Source of the DNA: Hymenobacter nivis
GTDB taxonomy: Bacteria; Bacteroidota; Bacteroidia; Cytophagales; Hymenobacteraceae
Length of the DNA stretch: 64,000 nucleotides
Assembly (NCBI RefSeq): GCF_006439025.1
Contig: NZ_RCYZ01000001.1
Location: 620,001-684,000 of the forward strand
Reading direction: 5' to 3'
Below are positions 51,534 through 59,399 of this stretch, piece by piece. Each line of letters begins with the position of its first letter. Positions within the stretch are counted from its first letter, which is position 1. A model generated the notes under the pieces. The model worked only from the letters and a program-made list of their open reading frames with translations. It had not been told where the DNA came from and searched no databases. The position numbers were made by a program, and so were the translations under genes.

Positions 51534-51944
51534 TTAGGCGCGGGCGGCGGGCGCGGGCCGGTGGGCCCGCCCAGGCTGGTAGTGCACGCCGCCGAACCAG
51601 TACAGCATCAGGGCCCGGGAGTAGCGCAGGGCCAGCGGGGTGCAGGCGGTGGCCACGGCGCCCACCCCCACGATGTACACCCACAGCGCCGGGTCGCCGG
51701 CCAAGAAGTAGAGCGCCGCCGTGGTGACGGCAAAAATGGCCACCGAAAAGGCATAGCTCACGAACATGGCGCCGAAGTAGAAGCCCGGCTCGGGCTCGAA
51801 CGCCTGGCCGCACACGGGGCACGCGGCGGGCATGTCGGCAAACTTGGTGAGGTGGTAGGCGGGGCGCGAAAACAGGTGGCCTTCGTGGCAGCGGGGGCAG
51901 CGCAGGGCCAGCAGGGCGGCGGCATCGGATGCAATAGGAGCCAT
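51534..51944 (-). CDS. DUF983 domain protein
   Basis: A 136-aa inner-membrane protein: an N-terminal zinc ribbon (LRCPRCHEGHLF ... CPVCGQAFEPEPGFYFGAMFVSY) and two membrane helices. All four Cys are present. DUF983 is widespread in alpha-proteobacteria and Bacteroidota, without a known function. The start at 51944 places the first Cys pair as in the family; the upstream extension is not family-like. Confidence 0.88.
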   Translation of the reverse strand: MAPIASDAAALLALRCPRCHEGHLFSRPAYHLTKFADMPAACPVCGQAFEPEPGFYFGAMFVSYAFSVAIFAVTTAALYFLAGDPALWVYIVGVGAVATACTPLALRYSRALMLYWFGGVHYQPGRAHRPAPAARA

Positions 51945-52035
51945 AAGTGACAGGGCATTTTTTACCCTACAAAGGTCCGGCGGCCCGGCCGGGGCCCCCA
52001 GCCCAATTGCGGGCACCTACCGGACAAATCAACGA

Positions 52036-52914
52036 TTACCCCCCGGCCGGCGGGTGTTGGCGGAAGTCCTCCGGCGTTTGGCCCGAGTACTTTTTGAAGT
52101 AGCGCGTGAAGTACGAGGCGTCGTCGAAGCCCAGCGCGTCGGCCACCGCGGCCACGGGCTCCGCCGAGTGCACCAGCCGCCGCTGCGCCTCGGCCACCAC
52201 CCGCTCGTGGATCAGGGCGCTGGCGGTTTTGTTGAGCACGCGCCGGCACAGGGCGTTGAGGTGGTTGGCCGTGAGGGCCAGGCGGCCGGCGTAGAAGCCC
52301 ACCGTTTTCTCGGCGCGAAAGTGCGCGTCGAGCAGCTGGCCGAAGGTGCGCACCTGCTGCGCGGCCAGCGCCGTGGGGTGCGGGGCGGCCTGCGCGGCGT
52401 AGGGGCGCGCGGCCAGCTCCAGCACCAAGTACAGGTAGGCCCCCACCACCTCGTACTGGTTATCGGCCGGCGCCTCTTTTTCCGCCAACATGCTGGCGAA
52501 TAGGGCCCGGATGGTGGTTTCGTCGGGCGGCAGGTACAGCACGGGGGCCCGGGCGGGGTCGAAGAACGGGTAGGCCGCCAGGCGGTCGGCCGGGTACTGG
52601 CGCAGGTAGAAGGCAGCGCTGAAGAAGAAGATGTAGCCCCGCGCCTCGGCCGGCAGGGCCCAGCTGTGGGCCTGCCCGGGCGTGAGGAAAAACAGGCTGC
52701 CCGGCCGCAGGTCGTGGGTCACCAGGTCGATGGTGTGCGTGCCGTGGCCGTGCGTGACGTAGAGCAGCAGGTAGAAATTGTGGGCGTGCGGCGTGCTCAC
52801 GATGGGGTAGCGCACGAGGTGGTCTTCGAGCCGCTCCACGTAGTAGAAGTGTGCCCGGCGGTCATCGGCCGGAAACTGGTCGAGGCCCAGCACGGGCAGC
52901 GCGGTTTTTTTCAT
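52036..52914 (-). CDS. AraC family transcriptional regulator, cupin sensor
   Basis: A 292-aa cytoplasmic regulator: an N-terminal cupin-like ligand-binding part (HAHNFYLLLYVTHGHGTHTID, GSLFFLTPGQAHSW) and a C-terminal AraC double helix-turn-helix (FYAGRLALTANHLNALCRRV, AAVADALGFDDASYFTRYFKKYSGQTPEDFR). It probably binds a small aromatic or sugar-like effector and activates unlinked genes. It is a single gene, and no obvious target lies next to it. Confidence 0.9.
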   Translation of the reverse strand: MKKTALPVLGLDQFPADDRRAHFYYVERLEDHLVRYPIVSTPHAHNFYLLLYVTHGHGTHTIDLVTHDLRPGSLFFLTPGQAHSWALPAEARGYIFFFSAAFYLRQYPADRLAAYPFFDPARAPVLYLPPDETTIRALFASMLAEKEAPADNQYEVVGAYLYLVLELAARPYAAQAAPHPTALAAQQVRTFGQLLDAHFRAEKTVGFYAGRLALTANHLNALCRRVLNKTASALIHERVVAEAQRRLVHSAEPVAAVADALGFDDASYFTRYFKKYSGQTPEDFRQHPPAGG

Positions 52915-52982
52915 GGCGTGGCAAGTAAAGGCAGGGCCCCGGCGGCCGGTCGCCGAGGCCCTAAACGGGCAGCTCCGGGGCC

Positions 52983-53366
52983 CTACGGCAACTCAGTGGC
53001 TGGGTTCCAGAACAGCTTTTCAAAGTCCACCACCGCGTCGTCGGCCACTTGCACACCCTCGGCTTCGAGGCGCTCCTGCATGGCGGTGGGCGTGGGGAAG
53101 TGGCCGCGCCCAGTGAGCTGCCCCAGCCGATTTACGACGCGGTGGGCAGGCACGGCTTCTTCGCGGCGCAGGGTGGCGGCGTCGAGGTTGGCGGCCATCA
53201 GGGCATAGCCCACGGTGCGGGCCCCGCGGGCGGCCCCCAGGTAGTGGGCAATGGCGCCGTAGCTCGTGACGCGCCCCGGCGGCACCAGGCGCGTGACGGC
53301 GTGCACGTCGGCGAAAAAGTTGCGCTCCGGCGGCGGAGCGGCGGGCGGCAAGGCGGGCGTTTTCAT
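52983..53366 (-). CDS. Alkyltransferase-like protein (MGMT fold without acceptor Cys)
   Basis: A 127-aa protein of the O6-methylguanine-DNA methyltransferase C-terminal fold. The blocks PPGRVTSYGAIAHYLG and TVGYALMAAN match the DNA-binding part, but the acceptor motif PCHRV is PAHRV (in VPAHRVVNRLGQLTG). With Cys changed to Ala it cannot repair by alkyl transfer. Such alkyltransferase-like proteins bind alkylated DNA and pass it to nucleotide excision repair. The start at 53366 removes a Pro/Arg-rich extension. Confidence 0.85.
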   Translation of the reverse strand: MKTPALPPAAPPPERNFFADVHAVTRLVPPGRVTSYGAIAHYLGAARGARTVGYALMAANLDAATLRREEAVPAHRVVNRLGQLTGRGHFPTPTAMQERLEAEGVQVADDAVVDFEKLFWNPATELP

Positions 53367-53560
53367 GGGCTGAAAGTAAGGCGCGGGCGGCGGGCGGGCG
53401 GTGCAACCCCGGCCGGGGGCCCCCGTCCTTGCCTTTCGCTGAACCCAACTACTGGGGGCCCCGTTAGCAGGGCGCGCGGCCGGTTCCCGCTGGCCGCTAA
53501 GCAATTCGTTTTCATGGGCGTTGTCTTCCGCGCCCCCACCTTCCAGCCCCGGCCCGCCGC

Positions 53561-54643
53561 TTGCATTATTTCCCTTCCCTGCGCTTTCTGCCCTCGGCCC
53601 GCCCCCTGCTGGCCTGCACCACCCTGGCCCTGCTGGCCGCCTGTGGCTCCAAGGCCGACGAAAAAGGCGGCAAAGACGCCAAAAAGAACAACGGCCCCGC
53701 CCTGGTGGACGTGCTGGTGGCCCGCCCCTCGGCCGTGACCGACTCCATCGAGGCCAACGGCGCGGTGGTGGCCAACGATTTCGTGGAGCTGCACCCCGAG
53801 GTGAGCGGCCGTCTCACGTATCTGCAAGTGAACGAGGGCCGGCGCGTGGCCAAGGGCAGCGTCATTGCCCGCATCAACGACGCCGATTTGCAGGCCACGC
53901 TGCTGAAAACCAGGGCCCTGCTGCAAGTCTCGCGCCTCTCGCAAAGCCGGCTGGAGAAGCTGCTGAAAATCCAGGGCGTGAACCAGGCCGACTACGACCT
54001 GGCCGTGAGCCAGGTGCGCAGCAACGAGGCCGACGCCGCCTACACCCAGGCCATGCTGGCCAAAACCGTCATCCGGGCCCCCTTTACCGGGGTGCTGGGC
54101 CTGCGCCAGGTGAGCCCCGGCGCCTACGTAACGCCCACCACCGTCATCGCCACGCTCCAGGCCGACACCAAGCTCAAGGTCGATTTCACGCTGCCCGAGG
54201 CCAACGGTGGCGTGGTGCACCCCGGCTCGGTGGTGCTGGTGCGCCTGGCCGGCACCCCGCCGCGCCGCTACCCGGCCACGGTCATCGCCCAGGAGAGCCA
54301 GCTGAACCAAACCACCCGCAACCTCACCGTGCGGGCCCAGCTGCCGGCCGGCGCGCAGGCCAGCCCGGGGGCCTTCGCCAAGGTGAGCGTGAGCACCGGC
54401 TCGGCCCGCCGCAGCGTGCTGCTGCCCACCAACGCCATCATGCCCGGCGACAAATCGGACCAAGTGGTGTTGGTGAAAAATGGCAAAGCCAAGATGCAAA
54501 ACGTGCGCACCGGCGACCGCAAAGACGACCAAATCGCCGTCATCAGCGGCCTGGCCGCTGGCGATTCGGTGGTGACTAACGGCGTGCTCTTCACCCAGCC
54601 CGGCAAGCCGGTGAAGGTGCGCAAGGCCACGGCGAAAAAGTGA
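53561..54643 (+). CDS. RND efflux periplasmic adaptor (membrane fusion protein)
   Basis: A 360-aa lipoprotein-type adaptor (lipobox ALLAACGS) of the HlyD/AcrA family. The order is barrel-sandwich/lipoyl (VELHPEVSGRLTYLQVNEGRRVAKG), alpha-hairpin (LQVSRLSQSRLEKLL ... NEADAAYTQAMLAKT), second lipoyl half (VIRAPFTGVLGLRQVSPGAYV) and the beta-barrel. The start is a TTG at 53561; no ATG lies in frame before the lipobox. It links the RND pump to the TolC channel encoded just downstream. Confidence 0.9.
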   Translation: MHYFPSLRFLPSARPLLACTTLALLAACGSKADEKGGKDAKKNNGPALVDVLVARPSAVTDSIEANGAVVANDFVELHPEVSGRLTYLQVNEGRRVAKGSVIARINDADLQATLLKTRALLQVSRLSQSRLEKLLKIQGVNQADYDLAVSQVRSNEADAAYTQAMLAKTVIRAPFTGVLGLRQVSPGAYVTPTTVIATLQADTKLKVDFTLPEANGGVVHPGSVVLVRLAGTPPRRYPATVIAQESQLNQTTRNLTVRAQLPAGAQASPGAFAKVSVSTGSARRSVLLPTNAIMPGDKSDQVVLVKNGKAKMQNVRTGDRKDDQIAVISGLAAGDSVVTNGVLFTQPGKPVKVRKATAKK

Positions 54644-54726
54644 TTTAGGGCCCCCGGGGCCCGGCGGGGCAACGCCGCCCCAGTATTTTAATCCCGCCGC
54701 ACCGCAATGACATTCTTCCCTCCGCT

Positions 54727-57700
54727 ATGAATATCTCCGAGTTATCCCTGAAGCGGCCCGTGCTCGCCACGGTGTTCAACCTGCTGCTGCTGCTGTTCGG
54801 CGGGGTGGGCTTCTCGTTTTTGGCCCTACGCGACTACCCGGCCATCGACCCGCCGATTATCAACGTCAGCACCGCTTACACGGGGGCTAATGCCGACGTG
54901 ATTGAGAACCAAATAACGGAGCCGCTGGAGAAGCAGATCAACGGCATTCCGGGCATCAAGTCCATCACCAGCAGCTCGTCGCTGGGCTCCAGCAACATTA
55001 CGGTCGAGTTCAACTTGGGCGTCGATTTGGAGGCCGCCGCCTCCGACGTGCGCGACAAGGTGGGCCAGGGCGTGCGCTCCCTGCCGCAGGACATCGACGC
55101 GCCGCCGGTGGTGTCGAAATCGGACGCCAACTCCGACAACATCCTCATTTTGGCCGTGCAGAGCCGCACCAAGAGCCTGATGGACCTGAGCGACTTTGCC
55201 GAAAATAACCTGCAGCAGCGTTTTCAGACCATCGACGGCGTGTCGGCCATCAACATTTTTGGACAGCAGCGCTACGCCATGCGCCTGTGGCTCGACCCGA
55301 CCAAGATGGACGCCTACAAAGTATCGTTCACGAACGTGCAGACGGCCCTAAACGCGGAAAACGTGGAGGTACCGGTGGGTAAGGTTTACGGCGGCAAAAC
55401 CGAGCTGACCATTCGCACCATGGCCCGCTTCTCGACGGAGGAGCAGTTCCGCAACCTCATTCTGCGCGAGGACAAAACCGGCATTGTGCGCCTGGGCGAC
55501 GTGGCCCGCATCGTGCTGGGGCCCGAAAACTACGAGCAGAGCTGGAAGCTGAACGGGGCCTACGCCGTGGGCTTGGCCATCGTACCCCAGCCGGGCTCAA
55601 ACTACGTGAAGATTGCCGACGAGTTCAACAAGCGCCTGGCCCAGGTGCAGAAGGAGAACAAGTCCGACATCGAAATGCACGTAATTGTGGACAACACCAA
55701 GATTGTGCGCGGCTCGATTGAGGAAGTGGAGGAAACCCTGGCCATCTCGTTCGGGCTGGTGGTGGTGGTAATTTTCTTCTTCTTCCGCAACTGGCTCACG
55801 GCCCTGCGCCCGCTCATCGACATTCCGATTTCGCTGATTGCCACGTTCTTTATCATGTACCTGGCGGGCTTCACCATCAACATCCTCACGCTGCTGGGCA
55901 TTGTGCTGGCTACCGGCCTGGTGGTGGACGACGGCATTGTGGTGACAGAGAACATTTTCCGCAAGCTCGAAGAGGGCATGAGCATTCAGGACGCGGCGCG
56001 CGAGGGCAGCAAGGAGATCTTCTTCGCCGTTATCGCCACCTCGCTCACGCTGGCGGTGGTGTTCTTGCCGGTTATTTTTCTGGAAGGCTTCACCGGGCGC
56101 TTGTTCCGCGAATTCGGGGTGGTGGTAGCCGGCGCGGTGCTGATTTCGGCCTTCGTGTCGCTCACCATCACGCCGGTGCTCAACGTGGTGCTGCACCGCG
56201 AAAACAAGGACGGCGGCAGCGGCCACGGCAAGCTCTACGACCGCACGGAGCCCTTCTTTAAGGGCATGGAGAGCTGGTATGGGCGCATCGTGGGCAAGTT
56301 CCTGCAAGTGCGGTCCCTGGCCTGGGTGGTGGTGGCGGCCTGCGCCGGCATTATCTATTTCATCGGCAAGGACCTGCCCACCGAGCTGGCCCCGCTTGAG
56401 GACCGCAGCAGCGTACGCATGGTTTTGACCGGGCCCGAGGGCACGAGCTTCGGGGCAATGGAGAAAATCAGCGACCAAGTAGCGGCGTTTGTGAACGACT
56501 CGGTGCCCGAAAACGAATTTGTGTTTGCCCGCACGCCCGCCGGCGGCAGCGCGAACACTTCGCAGGTGCGCGCCGGCTTGGTGCCGCCCGACCAGCGCAA
56601 GCGCACCCAAGAGCAGATAGCCAAGTACCTCACCCGCAACACGAAGCGCTTCAACGACGCCCGCATCTTCGTGGTGCAGGAGCAGACCATTGCCGTGGGC
56701 TCGGGGGCCAAGAGCAGCGTGCCGGTGCAGTTTGTGCTGCAAACCACCGACCTCGAGCAGATTCGCGCAGCGCTGCCCAAGTTCATGGCCGCCGCCCAGC
56801 AAGACCCCACGTTTCAGAACGTGGACACCAACCTCAAGTTCAACAAGCCCGAAGTGCAGTTGACGTTTGACCGCCTGAAAATCAGGGACCTGGGCCTCAC
56901 TACGCAGGACGTGGCGGCGGCCGTGCAGGGTGCCTTTGGCGGCCGCCGCATGGCCTATTTCCTGCGCGATGGCCGCCAGTACCAGGTGATTGGCCAGGTG
57001 GACCGCGACGACCGCAGCGCCCCCAACGACATCAGCCGCCTCTACGTGACGAACAGCCGGGGCGAGAGCATCCCGCTCTCGGCGGTGGTGCACCAGACGG
57101 AAAACTCTAACCCGGCCACGCTTTACCACTTCAACCGTTTCAAGGCGGCCACCATTTCGGCGCAGCTGGCCGAGGGCAAAACCGTGGGCGACGGCGTGCG
57201 CGCCATGCAGGCCATCGCCGACAAAGTATTGGACCCCGACGTGTTCCAAACGGCCCTCACCGGCTCGTCGCGCGACTTTGCCGAGAGCGCGGGCAACACC
57301 ACGTTTGCCTTTTTGCTGGCGCTGGTGCTGATTTACTTGCTGCTGGCGGCGCAGTTTGAGAGCTTTCGCGACCCGCTCATCATCCTGCTCACGGTGCCGC
57401 TGGCGCTGGCGGGGGCCCTGCTCAGCCTCTGGGCGTTTGGGCAAACCATCAACATCTTCTCGCAGATTGGGATGATTATGCTGATTGGCTTGGTAACGAA
57501 AAACGGCATCCTCATTGTGGAGTTTGCCAACCACCAGCGCGAGGCCGGCTTGCCCCTGCGCGAGGCCGTGCAGCTGGCGGCCCAGCAGCGCCTGCGCCCC
57601 ATCCTGATGACGTCGCTGGCCACCGCGCTGGGGGCCCTGCCCATTGCCATGAGCCTGGGCGCGGCCAGCACCAGCCGCAAGCCGCTGGGCACCGTAATCG

Positions 57701-57840
57701 TGGGTGGCATCCTGTTCTCGCTGGTGCTCACGCTATTGGTCATTCCGGCCATCTATACGTTTATTGCCAAAGAGCACCAGCCCGACGCGGCCGACGGCTC
57801 GGCGGTGCCCGCGCACGCGCCGGCCGAAGTGGCGGCCTAG
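54727..57840 (+). CDS. RND efflux permease (HAE1/AcrB-like)
   Basis: A 1037-aa proton-driven drug efflux pump with 12 membrane helices and two large periplasmic loops, the expected size. The N-terminus (LKRPVLATVFNLLLLLFGGVG) and the proton-relay helix with the two Asp residues (GLVVDDGIVVTEN) are intact, followed by GFTGRLFREFGVV. Substrate range is not readable. It is the middle gene of adaptor-pump-TolC, 83 bp after the adaptor. Confidence 0.95.
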   Translation: MNISELSLKRPVLATVFNLLLLLFGGVGFSFLALRDYPAIDPPIINVSTAYTGANADVIENQITEPLEKQINGIPGIKSITSSSSLGSSNITVEFNLGVDLEAAASDVRDKVGQGVRSLPQDIDAPPVVSKSDANSDNILILAVQSRTKSLMDLSDFAENNLQQRFQTIDGVSAINIFGQQRYAMRLWLDPTKMDAYKVSFTNVQTALNAENVEVPVGKVYGGKTELTIRTMARFSTEEQFRNLILREDKTGIVRLGDVARIVLGPENYEQSWKLNGAYAVGLAIVPQPGSNYVKIADEFNKRLAQVQKENKSDIEMHVIVDNTKIVRGSIEEVEETLAISFGLVVVVIFFFFRNWLTALRPLIDIPISLIATFFIMYLAGFTINILTLLGIVLATGLVVDDGIVVTENIFRKLEEGMSIQDAAREGSKEIFFAVIATSLTLAVVFLPVIFLEGFTGRLFREFGVVVAGAVLISAFVSLTITPVLNVVLHRENKDGGSGHGKLYDRTEPFFKGMESWYGRIVGKFLQVRSLAWVVVAACAGIIYFIGKDLPTELAPLEDRSSVRMVLTGPEGTSFGAMEKISDQVAAFVNDSVPENEFVFARTPAGGSANTSQVRAGLVPPDQRKRTQEQIAKYLTRNTKRFNDARIFVVQEQTIAVGSGAKSSVPVQFVLQTTDLEQIRAALPKFMAAAQQDPTFQNVDTNLKFNKPEVQLTFDRLKIRDLGLTTQDVAAAVQGAFGGRRMAYFLRDGRQYQVIGQVDRDDRSAPNDISRLYVTNSRGESIPLSAVVHQTENSNPATLYHFNRFKAATISAQLAEGKTVGDGVRAMQAIADKVLDPDVFQTALTGSSRDFAESAGNTTFAFLLALVLIYLLLAAQFESFRDPLIILLTVPLALAGALLSLWAFGQTINIFSQIGMIMLIGLVTKNGILIVEFANHQREAGLPLREAVQLAAQQRLRPILMTSLATALGALPIAMSLGAASTSRKPLGTVIVGGILFSLVLTLLVIPAIYTFIAKEHQPDAADGSAVPAHAPAEVAA

Positions 57841-57939
57841 CGGTTGTGTCGGGGGCCCCGGACTTCCCGGGGCCCCGGCCGCAGTTGAAACGATTCTATA
57901 AGCCGCGGGCGGCCTTCGGCCCTTCGCCCATCCGATTCG

Positions 57940-59304
57940 ATGAAAGTATTCTTTGCCTGGCTTTTTCTGCTCGCTTGCGCCGCGCTGCCACCCGCCGGGG
58001 CTCAAACGCAGCCTACTTTGCCCTCCTCCCTGCCGCCGGCCGACAGTGTAGCGCGCCCCGAAGCCCCCACCCTCACGCTGCGCGAGGCCCTGCAAACGGC
58101 GCTTAAGAACAGCCTTGACATCCAGATTGGCCAGACCAACGTGGCGGTGCAGGATTTGTACAATTCGGCGGGCTTTGCCGGGGGGCTGCCCACGGTAGGC
58201 ATTGCGGCCAGCAACAACGTGGTGGTGAACAACACGCAGCAGGAGTTCAACACCGGCCTGGGGGTGACGCGCGTGGGGGCCCGCTCCACGCAGTACAACG
58301 TGGGCCTGACGGGCTCGTACCTGCTCTACAACGGCGGGCTGGTGGTGGCCACCCGCAAGCGCTTGGGCGAGCTGGAGCAAATCAGCCAGCTCCAGCTGAA
58401 CTCGACGGTGCAGAACGTGCTGGCCGACGTAAGCCTGAAGTACTACGCCGTGGTGCAGCAGCAGCGCTACATCCGCACGCTGGAGGCCTCAACTGAAGTG
58501 TCGCGGCAGAAACTGACTCTTATCAAAGCGCGCCAAAGCGTGGGCTTGGCCAACAACGCCGACCTGTTCCAGGCCCAGCTCGACCTGAACGCGCAGCTGC
58601 AAACCCAGCAGCAGCAAGCCCTCGCCGCCCAGCAGGCCACCGCCGATTTGCTGCGGGCCCTAACGCTGGACCTCGACACGCGGGTGGCCGTGGAAGACAC
58701 CATTCCGGTGAACCGCGACCTGCACTGGGCCGACATCGAAACCTCCCTCACCCGCAACCCCGACCTGCTGGCCGCCGAGCGCCAGGTGCGCGTGAACGAA
58801 CTGCTCGAGCGCGTGGCCCGCGCCAACCGCTACCCGTCGCTGTCCCTCAACTCGGGCACCAACTTCGCCCGCAACCAGAACGCGGTGGGCACCACGCTCT
58901 TCAACCAGAGCTACGGGCCCTTCGCTGGCCTTAGCCTGGGCGTGCCCATCTACACGGGCGGCACCAACAAGCGCTTAGTAAAAATTGCCCGGCTCAACAC
59001 CCAAACCGCGCAGTTGCAACGCACGGCTCTGGAGCGCGACTACCGCACCAACGCCCGCAAGGCCTGGGAGGCCTACCAGCAAACCCTGGCCTTGGTGAAC
59101 ACCGCCCAGGAAAGCTACACCACCGCCAAAAAGCTCCTCAACCTAGTGCAGCTGCGCCTCGACGCCGGCCTCTCTACGCTGGTAGATGTGCGCATTGCCC
59201 AGCAGAGCTTCGAGGACGCCGGATACCGCCTGGTGAATTACCGCTACAACGCCAAATCGGCCGAAATCACCCTGCAGCAGCTCGCGGCGCTGCTCGCGCC
59301 GTAG
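57940..59304 (+). CDS. TolC family outer-membrane efflux protein
   Basis: A 454-aa outer-membrane channel with a signal peptide (LLACAALPPAGAQ) and two OEP repeats rich in alternating Asn/Gln/Leu coils (LREALQTALKNSLDIQIGQTN, VNTAQESYTTAKKLLNLVQLRLDAGLSTLVDVRIAQQ). It completes the tripartite pump with the two genes upstream (99-bp gap). Length is typical. Confidence 0.93.
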   Translation: MKVFFAWLFLLACAALPPAGAQTQPTLPSSLPPADSVARPEAPTLTLREALQTALKNSLDIQIGQTNVAVQDLYNSAGFAGGLPTVGIAASNNVVVNNTQQEFNTGLGVTRVGARSTQYNVGLTGSYLLYNGGLVVATRKRLGELEQISQLQLNSTVQNVLADVSLKYYAVVQQQRYIRTLEASTEVSRQKLTLIKARQSVGLANNADLFQAQLDLNAQLQTQQQQALAAQQATADLLRALTLDLDTRVAVEDTIPVNRDLHWADIETSLTRNPDLLAAERQVRVNELLERVARANRYPSLSLNSGTNFARNQNAVGTTLFNQSYGPFAGLSLGVPIYTGGTNKRLVKIARLNTQTAQLQRTALERDYRTNARKAWEAYQQTLALVNTAQESYTTAKKLLNLVQLRLDAGLSTLVDVRIAQQSFEDAGYRLVNYRYNAKSAEITLQQLAALLAP

Positions 59305-59343
59305 CGGCACAGTGGGGCCCCTGGGGCCCTAAGGTTGCCCAGT

Positions 59344-59379
59344 AAAAAGACCGGCCCCATTTCTGGAGCCGGTCTTTTT
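59344..59379. terminator. Bidirectional terminator between the efflux operon and the Mo-hydroxylase operon
   Basis: A 12-bp stem (aaaaagaccggc / gccggtcttttt) with a 12-nt loop and A/T runs. It ends two convergent operons. Confidence 0.9.
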
Positions 59380-59399
59380 GTTGTCTTCTGAATGGCCTT

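Noticed and set aside
55597..57534. Minus-strand open frame of 645 codons inside the RND pump
   Set aside because: Antisense shadow of a clear permease; His/Arg/Gln-rich with no family match.
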